Shown here: positions 16,922-24,974 of the stretch, one piece after another
Layout of the letters: every line of letters begins with the position of its first letter
Position numbering within the stretch: position 1 is the first letter of the stretch
NCBI GenBank assembly: GCA_016718565.1
Contig: JADKCZ010000002.1
Span: forward strand, 703,574 to 767,573
Source of the DNA: Anaeromyxobacter sp.
GTDB taxonomy: Bacteria; Myxococcota; Myxococcia; Myxococcales; Anaeromyxobacteraceae
DNA length: 64,000 nt
Direction of reading: 5' to 3'
Notes under the pieces: model-generated
Seen by the model: the letters and a program-made list of their open reading frames with translations, nothing else
Database searches by the model: none
What the model was told of the DNA's origin: nothing
Made by a program: the position numbers and the translations under genes

Positions 16922-17353
16922 ATGCGACACCTGCGCGCACCGGCCCTGGCGGTCCTGCTGACCGCCTGCCTGACGGGGCCCGACGTCGGCGCCGCCATCC
17001 CGGGCGGCGGCCTGCCGTCGCTGGAGCCGACCCTGTCGTCGGTGCAGTCGCTGGTCTTCTCCCCCCGGTGCGCCACCGCCGCCTGCCACGTGGGTGGGAA
17101 CGGCACGCCGCTCTCGCTGGTGGCTGGCGAGTCCTTCGGCGCGCTGGTGGGCATCCCCTCCGAGCAAGCGCCCGCCGTCCCGCTCGTCACCCCCGGCGAC
17201 CTGGCGCAGAGCTACCTCGTCATCAAGCTGCGTGGCACCCACGAGGCGGTGGGCGGCTACGGGACCCCCATGCCGCCCGGCGGCGAGGAGCTGACGGCAG
17301 AGGAGCTGCTGGCCATCGAGGGCTGGGTCTCCGCCGGAGCGGCCGATGACTGA
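16922..17353 (+). CDS. Lipoprotein with CX4CH haem-like motif
   Basis: 143 residues. A short signal ends LLTAC (Cys16 lipobox). A single CATAACH motif (Cys50, Cys55, His56) resembles the CX4CH haem-attachment variant, and TPMPPGGEEL later offers a Met that could be the distal ligand, as in planctomycete-type cytochrome domains. It is therefore probably an outer- or inner-membrane-anchored electron carrier, though covalent haem on a CX4CH site is uncertain. Its stop overlaps the start of the following porin-like gene by 8 bases, so it is the first gene of the operon 16922-21631. Confidence 0.65.
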   Translation: MRHLRAPALAVLLTACLTGPDVGAAIPGGGLPSLEPTLSSVQSLVFSPRCATAACHVGGNGTPLSLVAGESFGALVGIPSEQAPAVPLVTPGDLAQSYLVIKLRGTHEAVGGYGTPMPPGGEELTAEELLAIEGWVSAGAADD

Positions 17354-18512
17354 GCGGCCCGGCGGCGCCCCCCCTGGTCCCCGCCGGCGCGCCCTGGCCG
17401 CCGGCTGGCTGGCGCTCCTGCTCTGCCTCGGCGCCGGCGCCGGCGCCGCGCGGGCCGCGCCGAGCGTGGCGGTCTCGGGCTCCTTCTACGTGGACACCTG
17501 GGTCATCCCCGACGGCGCGGCGGTGCGCGCCACCCGCGGGGTCACGCCGGACGGCTCGCTCAAGGTGGGCGTGGACATCGACGACGACCTCTCGTTCTCC
17601 ACCAAGGCCTGCCTGAGCTGCCACGGCATCGAGCTGGAGCACGCCGCCTTCGACTACCAGCCGAAGCTCTGGTTCAACCTGCAGGTCGGGCGCATCGCCG
17701 TCCCCTTCGGCGAGTACTCCAACCGCATCGACCCCTCCGGCCACAAGGCCACCTCGGGGCCGCTCATCTACGACATGGGCCGCTCCGCCTTCGCCGACCG
17801 CGCCAACCTGAACGGCCCGGTGGTGATGCTGCCCTACGTGGACACCGGCGCCCTGGCCTACGGCATGTTCTTCCTGGCCGACGTGGTGCAGGTCTGGTAC
17901 GGCGCCTACGCCGTGGCCGGCCTCAAGGGCGGCAACGACGTGGACTGGATGGCGCTGCGCAGCGTCCCGTACGCCGACAACAACGCCGAGCCGGCCTACG
18001 GCGGGCGCCTGGCCTTCACCCTGACCTCCGAGCCTGGGCACGTCCTCGGCGACGTCAGCCTGGGGGCCTCCTACACCGGCGGGCGCTTCGACAAGGCGGC
18101 GCGCCTCCGCTACGACGCGGTGGCGGTCGACGCGGCGCTCCCCATCTGGAAGGCCACCCTGCGCGGGGAGTGGGCCCTGCGCCGGACCCGGCTCGACCCG
18201 TCCGCCGCCGGCTACGCCTACGACGTGGTCGACCCCTGGTTCGACAAGCAGGGCTTCTACGCTGAATTGGAGCACCCCCTGGGCCGTTCCTCCAGCGTGG
18301 TGGCCCGCTTCGACCGCCTGGAGCGGCGGGGCGTGCCCCTGCCCGGGTCGGCGCAGGCCATGACCCCGGCCACCCGCATCGACCGGGCCACCGCGGGCCT
18401 GATGACCTCGCTGGCCTCGTCGCTCTACCTCAAGGTGTCATACGAGTACTGGATGCCGACCGCCTGGGCGGAGTTCCACTCCGGCCACCTGGGCCTCGGA
18501 GGAGCGTTCTAG
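17346..18512 (+). CDS. Beta-barrel outer-membrane protein with an embedded CxxCH haem motif
   Basis: 388 residues with a signal peptide cleaved near ARAAPS (about residue 39). Most of the chain alternates aromatic/Gly-rich strands and ends GLGGAF, as in outer-membrane porins. Early in the mature part, CLSCH (Cys89, Cys92, His93) is followed by GIELEHAAFDY, a canonical c-type haem site in or just inside the barrel. With a cytochrome gene immediately downstream (stop and ATG adjacent at 18512/18513), this looks like a compact transmembrane electron conduit in the spirit of porin-cytochrome complexes. It is not recognisably MtrB. Confidence 0.7.
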   Translation: MTERPGGAPPGPRRRALAAGWLALLLCLGAGAGAARAAPSVAVSGSFYVDTWVIPDGAAVRATRGVTPDGSLKVGVDIDDDLSFSTKACLSCHGIELEHAAFDYQPKLWFNLQVGRIAVPFGEYSNRIDPSGHKATSGPLIYDMGRSAFADRANLNGPVVMLPYVDTGALAYGMFFLADVVQVWYGAYAVAGLKGGNDVDWMALRSVPYADNNAEPAYGGRLAFTLTSEPGHVLGDVSLGASYTGGRFDKAARLRYDAVAVDAALPIWKATLRGEWALRRTRLDPSAAGYAYDVVDPWFDKQGFYAELEHPLGRSSSVVARFDRLERRGVPLPGSAQAMTPATRIDRATAGLMTSLASSLYLKVSYEYWMPTAWAEFHSGHLGLGGAF

Positions 18513-18857
18513 ATGATCCCCTGCCTCACCAGCCTGGCGCTGGCCGCGGCCCTCGGCGCCGGCGCCCCCGGCGGCGCCGAGAAGGCCCCACACGACCCGC
18601 GCGACGACGGCCCCGGCGCGGTCGACGTGTCGGCCTACCCGCCCGACCAGCAGCGCCAGTACCCGACCTTCCTGCAGAAGTGCTCCAAGTGCCACCCGGC
18701 GGCCCGCGCCATCAACTCGCGCTTCGACTCGAGCGAGTGGAAGCGCTACATGAAGAAGATGATCCGCCGCCCCAACTCCGGCATCAACGAGGAGCAGGCG
18801 GCGGACATCTACGAGTTCCTCAAGTACTACGCGGGCCGGCAGGCAGGCGGGAAGTAG
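18513..18857 (+). CDS. Monohaem c-type cytochrome, periplasmic
   Basis: 114 residues with a signal peptide (LTSLALAAALGAGAPG) and a single haem motif CSKCH (Cys57, Cys60, His61). Met80 or Met83, in KRYMKKM, may act as the distal ligand. The C-terminal helix NEEQAADIYEFLKYYAGR is typical of class I cytochromes. The size suits a small soluble or membrane-associated electron shuttle. It starts immediately after the stop of the barrel gene and ends 3 bases before the SpoIIE phosphatase gene. Confidence 0.85.
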   Translation: MIPCLTSLALAAALGAGAPGGAEKAPHDPRDDGPGAVDVSAYPPDQQRQYPTFLQKCSKCHPAARAINSRFDSSEWKRYMKKMIRRPNSGINEEQAADIYEFLKYYAGRQAGGK

Positions 18858-18860
18858 CCG

Positions 18861-20738
18861 GTGCCCCGCCGCGCCAGCTCGCTCCGGCTCCGCCTGCTGG
18901 CCGCCACCGTGGTGCTGGTGGCGCTGGCGCTGGCGGCGGCGGCGGCGGGCTTCGAGCAGGTGGCGCGCGGCGTGGTGACCGAGGCGGTGCTGGACCACCT
19001 CTCGGCCCGCTCCCGCGAGGTGCACGAGGCGGTGCATCGCTTCCAGGAGGAGCGGGCCCTGACGGTGCGCAACTGGGCCGAGGCCGAGGCCATGCAGCTG
19101 ACCCTCGACTCGGGCGACCCCAAGTTCGCCGAGGACTACCTGCGCCGGCTCATCCAGGAGCAGGGCGGCAGCATCGCCGCCGCCGCCCTGGTCGGGCCCG
19201 AGGCGGCCCTCACCGCCGGCGTCCGGGCCGGCGCGGCCGGGGCGCGGCGCGGCACGGCGCTGTCCGCGCAGCGCGATCGCTCGCTGCGCCTCGACATCGT
19301 GGACGCCGCCCTGGAGGGCACGCCGCTCTCGATGGAGCTGGGCCGGCTGTCCCAGGTGGACGCCGACGGCGGCGACGAGGTGGTGGTGCTGGTGGCGGTG
19401 CCGGTGAAGGACTTCGCCTCCGACGTGGTGGGCGCCATGCTGGCGGCGATCTCCACCCGGGCCATGGGCCGCCTCCTGGCGGAGATCAACGGCAACGAGA
19501 CGGCGCTGGTCCCGGTGGTCCACGACGCCAGCCACGCGCTGGTGCTGGTGCCCCCCGGGGTCGACCCGTCCACCTTCGACGAGCTGATCCGGCTCGCCGG
19601 GGCGCCCGGCACCCTGGAGCGGCTCAACTCGCCCTCGGGTGAGGCGCTGCTGGCGGTGCGCACCGCGCCGGCCGAGGAGCCACCGGGCTGGTCCTCGGCC
19701 ATGGTGGAGCGCGAGGCGCAGGCCTACGGGCGGCTGGCCACCATGCGGCTGGTGCTGGCCGTCCTCTACGGGGTGGTGCTGGTGGGCGCGGCCCTGGCCA
19801 GCGTCTGGGCCCTGCAGGCGGCCACCCGCCCCTTGAGCGAGGTGGCCGTCTCGATGTCCCGGGTGGCCAGCGGCGACCTGACCACCCGCCTGCCCGAGGT
19901 CCACTCGGGCGAGCTCGGCCACCTGGTGGGCTCGTTCAACACCATGGTCGCCGAGGTGGCCCGCTCCCGCGACGAGCTGCAGCGCACCGAGGCCCTCCGC
20001 AGGGAGGTGCAGATCGCCCACCGCATCCAGACCGCCATCCTGCCCAGCAGCCCGGCCGTGCCTGGCTACGAGGTGGCCGCCCGCATGAAGCCGGCCGAGG
20101 ACGTGGGCGGCGACCTCTACGACGTGCTGGCCTTCCCCGACACCTTCTGGGTGCTCATCGGCGACGTCTCCGGCCACGGCATCAACTCCGGCCTGGTGAT
20201 GATGATGGCCCAGGCGGCCGCCTACGCCGCCATCGCCGACGATCCGCACGGGCGCCCGGCCAGCGTCATCACCGCCGTCAACCGGGTCATCCACGAGAAC
20301 GTGGTCAAGCGGATGGGGCGCGACGACTACCTCACCCTCATGGCGGTGCGACACCTGGGCGGCGGCCGCTTCCTCTGCGCCGGGGCCCACCAGCCGGTCT
20401 TCATCGGCCGGGCCGCCGGCGGGGTGGAGGTGCTCGAGCCGGCCGGGCCGTGGATGGGGCTCACCGAGGAGGTGGGCCCCGGGGTGGTGGAGCGCGAGTT
20501 CCAGCTGGGGCCCGGCGACCTGCTCTGCCTCATCACCGACGGCGTGGTGGAGGCCACCTCGGCAGGTGGCGAGCTCTTCGGCGAGGACCGGCTGGCGGCG
20601 CTGCTGTGCGAGCCCGGCCCCCGCACCGCCGCCCAGGTGCTGCAGCTGATCTTCGAGCGGGCCGAGGCCTTCCTGTCCACCCAGTCCGACGACATGACCG
20701 CGGTGATCCTGAGGCGAACGCATGACGACCACAGCTGA
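18861..20738 (+). CDS. Membrane-bound SpoIIE/PP2C serine phosphatase with periplasmic sensor and HAMP
   Basis: 625 residues from GTG. It has an N-terminal transmembrane helix (LRLLAATVVLVALALAAAA), a periplasmic region to about residue 290, a second transmembrane helix (LVLAVLYGVVLVGAALASVW), a HAMP segment (RPLSEVAVSMSRVASGDLTTRL) and a PP2C-like domain with AEDVGGDLYDV, GDVSGHG and the C-terminal SDDMTAVIL metal motif. It is of RsbU type and should dephosphorylate the STAS antagonist encoded two genes downstream. The periplasmic sensor beside cytochromes suggests it senses redox or electron-transfer state. It overlaps the next gene by 17 bases. Confidence 0.9.
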   Translation: MPRRASSLRLRLLAATVVLVALALAAAAAGFEQVARGVVTEAVLDHLSARSREVHEAVHRFQEERALTVRNWAEAEAMQLTLDSGDPKFAEDYLRRLIQEQGGSIAAAALVGPEAALTAGVRAGAAGARRGTALSAQRDRSLRLDIVDAALEGTPLSMELGRLSQVDADGGDEVVVLVAVPVKDFASDVVGAMLAAISTRAMGRLLAEINGNETALVPVVHDASHALVLVPPGVDPSTFDELIRLAGAPGTLERLNSPSGEALLAVRTAPAEEPPGWSSAMVEREAQAYGRLATMRLVLAVLYGVVLVGAALASVWALQAATRPLSEVAVSMSRVASGDLTTRLPEVHSGELGHLVGSFNTMVAEVARSRDELQRTEALRREVQIAHRIQTAILPSSPAVPGYEVAARMKPAEDVGGDLYDVLAFPDTFWVLIGDVSGHGINSGLVMMMAQAAAYAAIADDPHGRPASVITAVNRVIHENVVKRMGRDDYLTLMAVRHLGGGRFLCAGAHQPVFIGRAAGGVEVLEPAGPWMGLTEEVGPGVVEREFQLGPGDLLCLITDGVVEATSAGGELFGEDRLAALLCEPGPRTAAQVLQLIFERAEAFLSTQSDDMTAVILRRTHDDHS

Positions 20739-21243
20739 CTTCGGAGGGCGCCCCATCTACCTCATGCTCAGGATGAGACCGCCCTGGGTCTTCGTCGACG
20801 AGATCCGACGCTTCGTCGAGTCCTTCTGCCTGTGCGCCTGCCCCGGCCAGAGCCGCGAGGCCCAGGTGGCGCTGGCCGTGCACGAGCTGATGCAGAACGC
20901 CATCCCGCAGGCCTGCGGCGAGGACGTGGACCTCACCCTGCAGGTGGACCCGGCGGCCGACCGCATCGAGGTGGCGGTCAGCAACCCCTGCAGCGACGAG
21001 GCGTTCGAGGAGCTGCGCCAGAGGGTGGAGCGGCTCAACAGCGAGCCCGACGCCCTGCGCAGCTACCTGCGCGCCATGGCCGAGGCGCCGGCCGCCACCC
21101 GCGGCGGGCTGGGGCTGGCCCGCGTCCGCTTCGAGGCCCAGCTCGAGCTGTCCGTCATCCGGGAGGGGCGCCGGGTCACCGTCCTGGCCCGAGGCCTGCT
21201 CCACGCCCCAGTGATCCAGGTCCCAGGAGGTCTCCATGTCTAG
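20722..21243 (+). CDS. RsbW-like anti-sigma/serine kinase (GHKL ATPase)
   Basis: 173 residues. The GHKL N-box is HELMQNAIPQA, and the glycine-rich box is RGGLGLARV. It lacks a histidine-phosphotransfer domain, so it fits the RsbW/SpoIIAB group that phosphorylates a STAS partner on Ser and binds a client. The start ATG at 20722 lies inside the end of the phosphatase gene and its end overlaps the STAS gene start by 8 bases, which indicates tight coupled expression of a complete partner-switch triplet. No sigma factor is next to it, so the client may be a non-sigma protein. Confidence 0.85.
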   Translation: MTTTADFGGRPIYLMLRMRPPWVFVDEIRRFVESFCLCACPGQSREAQVALAVHELMQNAIPQACGEDVDLTLQVDPAADRIEVAVSNPCSDEAFEELRQRVERLNSEPDALRSYLRAMAEAPAATRGGLGLARVRFEAQLELSVIREGRRVTVLARGLLHAPVIQVPGGLHV

Positions 21244-21631
21244 TGTCATCGGCTCGCGCGGCGCGTCCCTGCAGGTGTCCGAGGAGAAGTACTCGGCTGG
21301 GCTGGTCAACGACGCCGCCGGCCTCAAGGTGGCCTTCCGGGGGACCATCAGCACCGTCAACCCGGCCGGCATCCTCAACCCCTTCGTGGACGCGGTGCAC
21401 GGCCAGCTGGCCGGCGCCAACGTGAAGGAGATCCGGGTGGACTTCCAGGAGCTGGAGTTCTGCAACTCCTCCGGCTTCAAGGCCTTCATCCACTGGATCC
21501 AGCGCGTCCAGGCCCTGCCGGAGCCGCAGCGCTACAAGCTGCGCTTCCTCTCCAGCCCGGCGCGCAAGTGGCAGCGCACCAGCCTGCTGGCGCTCTCCTG
21601 CTACGCGCCGGGGCTGGTGGAGATCGCCTGA
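21236..21631 (+). CDS. STAS-domain anti-anti-sigma-like antagonist
   Basis: 131 residues. The core is a STAS-like alpha/beta domain with the phosphoacceptor region LEFCNSSGFKAF, where one Ser corresponds to the Ser of the DSSG motif in SpoIIAA/RsbV. It is the presumed substrate of the upstream kinase and phosphatase. Slightly longer than the typical 110-residue antagonist, with extra N-terminal residues before the first strand. The last gene of the operon; the downstream gene is convergent. Confidence 0.8.
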   Translation: MSSVIGSRGASLQVSEEKYSAGLVNDAAGLKVAFRGTISTVNPAGILNPFVDAVHGQLAGANVKEIRVDFQELEFCNSSGFKAFIHWIQRVQALPEPQRYKLRFLSSPARKWQRTSLLALSCYAPGLVEIA

Positions 21632-21786
21632 GCCGCTGGCTCGGGGCTCCAGGCGCTCGGACCACCAGGCCGTCTCGCTTTGTGGCGAATGGCCACAGGG
21701 CAAGGCGCCGCACCCTGGCCGCACGGCCGCGGAGCCCTTCCCCGGCTGGGGGCCGGCGTCGCGCCGGGCCTCCCCGGAAAGGCGAA

Positions 21787-21810
21787 GGGCCCGGTCTCTC
21801 GACCGGGCCC
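21787..21810 (-). terminator. Rho-independent-like terminator after the Nfn fusion gene
   Basis: A perfect 9-bp stem GGGCCCGGT/ACCGGGCCC with a 6-base loop. On the minus strand it is followed by TTCGCCTTTCC, a modest T-rich tail. It lies 27 bp after the stop at 21837 and may also end the convergent STAS operon. Confidence 0.6.
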
Positions 21811-21836
21811 CGCGGACCAGCGACCTGCCGCCGGCG

Positions 21837-24800
21837 CTAGATGAGGCCCGGCTTGCCGGCCTGCCAGCGCGCCAGCTCGGTGGTGAGCAGGTCCACGTGC
21901 TCCCGCTCCTCGGCCGCCAGCTCCTTGTAGAGCTCCTTCTCCGGCGTGCCCTCGGCCGCGGCGGCGCCGCGCTCCGAGAAGAACTGCACGGCCCGCTCCT
22001 CGAAGGCGATGGCGATGCGGAACAGGTTGGCCGGGTCCTCCGGCCGGTTGGGGATGCCGGCGTAGATGGCGGCCCGGTCCACCTTGAAGTCGCCGGGCGC
22101 CGGCATCTGCGCGTGGTAGCGCCGCGACAGCGTGGCCATGTGCTCCTTCTCCATCTCGGCCATGCGGCCGAAGAGCTCGCGCAGCAGCGGGTCGGGCGCC
22201 TCCTTGGAGGCGCGGCCGTAGAAGGCCTGGCCGCCCAGCTCGATCTCGAAGGCGATGCGGACGGCATCGAGCGCCGCCGCCTCGGACGCCTTGGCCGGGT
22301 CGGCCACCGCCAGCTTGCCGCCGCAGGCCGGGCACATGCCGTACGGGAAGGCGAAGCCCTCGCTCACCTTGGCGCAGTCCTGGCACTTCCAGGTGAGCTG
22401 CGCGGTGGCGCAGCAGACGTAGGCCTCGTCACCCTCGAGGGGCTGGCGGCACTTGGGGCACACCGTGCCGGAGGCCGCCGCCGACTGCGGGCCGGTGGCG
22501 GTGGCGCCGGCGGCGCCGAGCGGGGTGGGTGGAACGAATGCGGTCATGTCCTCCTCCGTGATGGGCCACTTCTTCTTGCCGCCCTTCAGGTAGGCGCCGA
22601 TCGAGCGGGCGGCGCGGCGGCCCGCCCCCATGGCGAGGATGACGGTGGCGCCGCCGGTGACGATGTCACCGCCGGCGAAGACCCCCTGGAGCGAGGTGGT
22701 CTGGGTCTTGCCGTCGTCGGCGACGATGTTGCCCCACTTGTTGAGGGCCAGGCCCGGGGTGGACTGGGTGATGATGGGGTTGGCCTTGGTCCCGAGCGCG
22801 TAGATGACCGTGTCGCACTCGAGGTCCTTGAAGCGGCCGGTGGCGACCGGCTTGCGGCGCCCCTTCTCGTCCGGCTCGCCGAGCTCCATCTCCTCGACCT
22901 TCATGCCCTTCACGTTGCCGTCGGCGTCCGTGTAGATCTCGACCGGCGAGTGGAGGAAGAAGAACTCGATGCCCTCCTCCTTGGCGTGGCGGATCTCCTC
23001 GATGCGGGCCGGGGCCTCCTTCTCGGTGCGCCGGTAGACGCAGCGCACCGTCTCGGTGCCGAGCCGCTTGGCGACGCGCAGGCAGTCCATGGCGGTGTTG
23101 CCGGCGCCGATGACGACGGCCGACTTGCCGATGGAGACCGGCGTGTCCTGGAACGGGAACTTGTCGCCGCCCATGAGGTTGACGCGGGTGAGGAACTCGT
23201 TGGCCGAGTAGACCTGGCCGGCGAACTCGCCCGGGATGCCCAGGAAGGCCGGGGCGCCGGCGCCCACGCCGAGGAAGACGGCGTCGTAGCCCTTCTCCTT
23301 GATGAGCTGCGGCACCGTGAAGGTCTTGCCGATGACCTTGTTGGTCTCGATCTTCACGCCCAGCTCCACCAGGCTGTTCACCTCGCGGTCGATGATGTCA
23401 CGCGGCAGGCGGAAGGACGGGATGCCGTAGCGGAGCACGCCGCCCACCACGTGCAGGGCCTCGTAGACCGTCACGTCGCAGCCGAACTTGACCAGGTCGG
23501 CCGCCACCGCCAGGCCGGCCGGGCCGGAGCCGCAGACCGCCACCTTGCCGAGCATGTCGGCGGGGGCGAACTTCGGCGGCACCGTCGGCTTGAGCTTGCC
23601 GTGGTCGCCGACGAAGCGCTCGAGCCGGCCGATGCCGACCGACTCGACCTTCTTGGCGATGACGCACTGGGCCTCGCACTGCGTCTCCTGCGGGCAGACG
23701 CGGCCGCAGACCGACGGGAAGATGGAGGCCTCCCGGATCACCTCGAGGGCGCCGTCGATGTCGCGCACCACCAGGTGCTTGATGAAGCGCGGGATGTCGA
23801 TCTCCACCGGGCAGCCGGAGATGCAGGTCGGCTTGGCGCACTGGATGCACCGCTCGGCCTCGCCGAGGGCGTCCTGCAGCGAGTAGCCGAGGTTGACCTC
23901 CTTGAAGTTGCGGGCGCGCTCGACGTGGTCCCGCTCCGGCATGACCGTCTGCTTGGGGGCGAGATCCTTGATCTTCTTGTAGTTGTGCTTGTTCTCGTCG
24001 AAGAGCTGCTTCTCGAGGTTGCAGACGTGGGCGTAGTCCTCGGTGGCCCGCGTCTCCTGCGCCTTGAACCGCCGCTGGCGGGAGAGCAGCTCCTTGAAGT
24101 CCACCAGGTGGCCGTCGAAGTCCGGACCGTCCACGCAGGCGAACTTGACGTTCTTGTCCACCGTGACGCGGCAGGAGCCGCACATGCCGGTGCCGTCCAC
24201 CATGATGGCGTTGAGCGAGACCATGGTCTTCACGCCGAACGGGCGGGTGGTCTCGACGCAGGCGTTCATCATCGGCAGCGGGCCGATGGCGACCACCACG
24301 GCCGGCTTGTCCTTCTCGCAGACCTCCTTGAGCGCCTGCGTGACGAAGCCCGGCTTGCCGTAGCTGCCGTCGTCGGTGCAGACGATGAGGTCGTCGCAGT
24401 ACTCGGCGAACTTCTTCTCCCAGAACACCAGGCCCTTGTTGCGGAACCCGATGATGCCGGTGACCCGGTTGCCGGCCTCCTTGAAGGCCTTGAGCTGCGG
24501 GTAGACCGGCGCCACGCCGAGGCCGCCGCCCACCAGGACCACGTGGCCCACCTTCTCGATGTGCTGCGGCAGGCCGAGCGGCCCGACGAAGTCCTCGAAG
24601 GTGTCGCCCTCCTTGTAGTCGGTCATCATCTGGCGCGTGGACTTGCCGAGCGCCTGGATGACCATGGTGATGGTCCCCTTCTCGCGGTCGTAGTCGGCGA
24701 CCGTGAGCGGGATGCGCTCGGCGCCCGTCCCCAGGCGCAGCATGACGAAGTGGCCCGGCAGCGCCGCCTTGGCCACGTCGGGGGCGGAGACTTCCCAGAG

Positions 24801-24845
24801 GAACGTCGTGTCGGAAAACGCCTCGCGGCGGACGATCGTATACAT
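21837..24845 (-). CDS. NfnAB-type ferredoxin:NADP oxidoreductase fused to a rubrerythrin-like domain
   Basis: 1002 residues with three parts. Residues 1-275 are the NfnA/PyrK-like half: FAD motif RIPLTVAD (44-51), GGGLGVAP (107-113), and a [2Fe-2S] site at Cys222, Cys225 and Cys237. Residues 300-760 are the GltD/NfnB-like half: [4Fe-4S] ligands at Cys333, 336, 341, 345 and Cys380, 384, 390, 394, FAD motif CGSGPAGL, NADPH motif VVIGAGNTAMDC. Residues about 785-1002 carry Cys pairs (CPKC, KCQDC, CPAC) and a ferritin-like four-helix region with EKEH and EEREH, as in rubrerythrin. NfnAB bifurcates electrons between NADH, ferredoxin and NADPH; the tail may remove peroxide or oxygen. Confidence 0.85.
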   Translation of the reverse strand: MYTIVRREAFSDTTFLWEVSAPDVAKAALPGHFVMLRLGTGAERIPLTVADYDREKGTITMVIQALGKSTRQMMTDYKEGDTFEDFVGPLGLPQHIEKVGHVVLVGGGLGVAPVYPQLKAFKEAGNRVTGIIGFRNKGLVFWEKKFAEYCDDLIVCTDDGSYGKPGFVTQALKEVCEKDKPAVVVAIGPLPMMNACVETTRPFGVKTMVSLNAIMVDGTGMCGSCRVTVDKNVKFACVDGPDFDGHLVDFKELLSRQRRFKAQETRATEDYAHVCNLEKQLFDENKHNYKKIKDLAPKQTVMPERDHVERARNFKEVNLGYSLQDALGEAERCIQCAKPTCISGCPVEIDIPRFIKHLVVRDIDGALEVIREASIFPSVCGRVCPQETQCEAQCVIAKKVESVGIGRLERFVGDHGKLKPTVPPKFAPADMLGKVAVCGSGPAGLAVAADLVKFGCDVTVYEALHVVGGVLRYGIPSFRLPRDIIDREVNSLVELGVKIETNKVIGKTFTVPQLIKEKGYDAVFLGVGAGAPAFLGIPGEFAGQVYSANEFLTRVNLMGGDKFPFQDTPVSIGKSAVVIGAGNTAMDCLRVAKRLGTETVRCVYRRTEKEAPARIEEIRHAKEEGIEFFFLHSPVEIYTDADGNVKGMKVEEMELGEPDEKGRRKPVATGRFKDLECDTVIYALGTKANPIITQSTPGLALNKWGNIVADDGKTQTTSLQGVFAGGDIVTGGATVILAMGAGRRAARSIGAYLKGGKKKWPITEEDMTAFVPPTPLGAAGATATGPQSAAASGTVCPKCRQPLEGDEAYVCCATAQLTWKCQDCAKVSEGFAFPYGMCPACGGKLAVADPAKASEAAALDAVRIAFEIELGGQAFYGRASKEAPDPLLRELFGRMAEMEKEHMATLSRRYHAQMPAPGDFKVDRAAIYAGIPNRPEDPANLFRIAIAFEERAVQFFSERGAAAAEGTPEKELYKELAAEEREHVDLLTTELARWQAGKPGLI

Positions 24846-24896
24846 CGGGGAGTGAACCCTCCGTGTCAGGTGGGGACGGCGTGAAGGAACGGGGGG

Positions 24897-24924
24897 AGTA
24901 CCAATCTCGGGCCACCCCAGTCAA
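24897..24924 (-). promoter_or_regulatory. Promoter candidate for the Nfn fusion gene
   Basis: On the minus strand TTGACT (24924-24919) is followed after 16 bases by GGTACT (24902-24897). The start ATG is about 50 bases further on, with GGAGGG about 11 bases before it. The -10 is weak. Confidence 0.4.
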
Positions 24925-24935
24925 GGCGCGGCGCA

Positions 24936-24959
24936 GGACCGAATTGACCAATCCGGTCC
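24936..24959. promoter_or_regulatory. 24-bp imperfect palindrome between PilZ and Nfn genes
   Basis: GGACCG and CGGTCC arms enclose ATTG/CAAT inner arms. Only the two central bases and one symmetric pair break the dyad. It sits 11 bp upstream of the -35 of the Nfn gene and 15 bp after the stop of the PilZ gene, so it may be an operator or the terminator hairpin of the PilZ gene. Confidence 0.4.
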
Positions 24960-24974
24960 ACAATTTAGCTGCGC

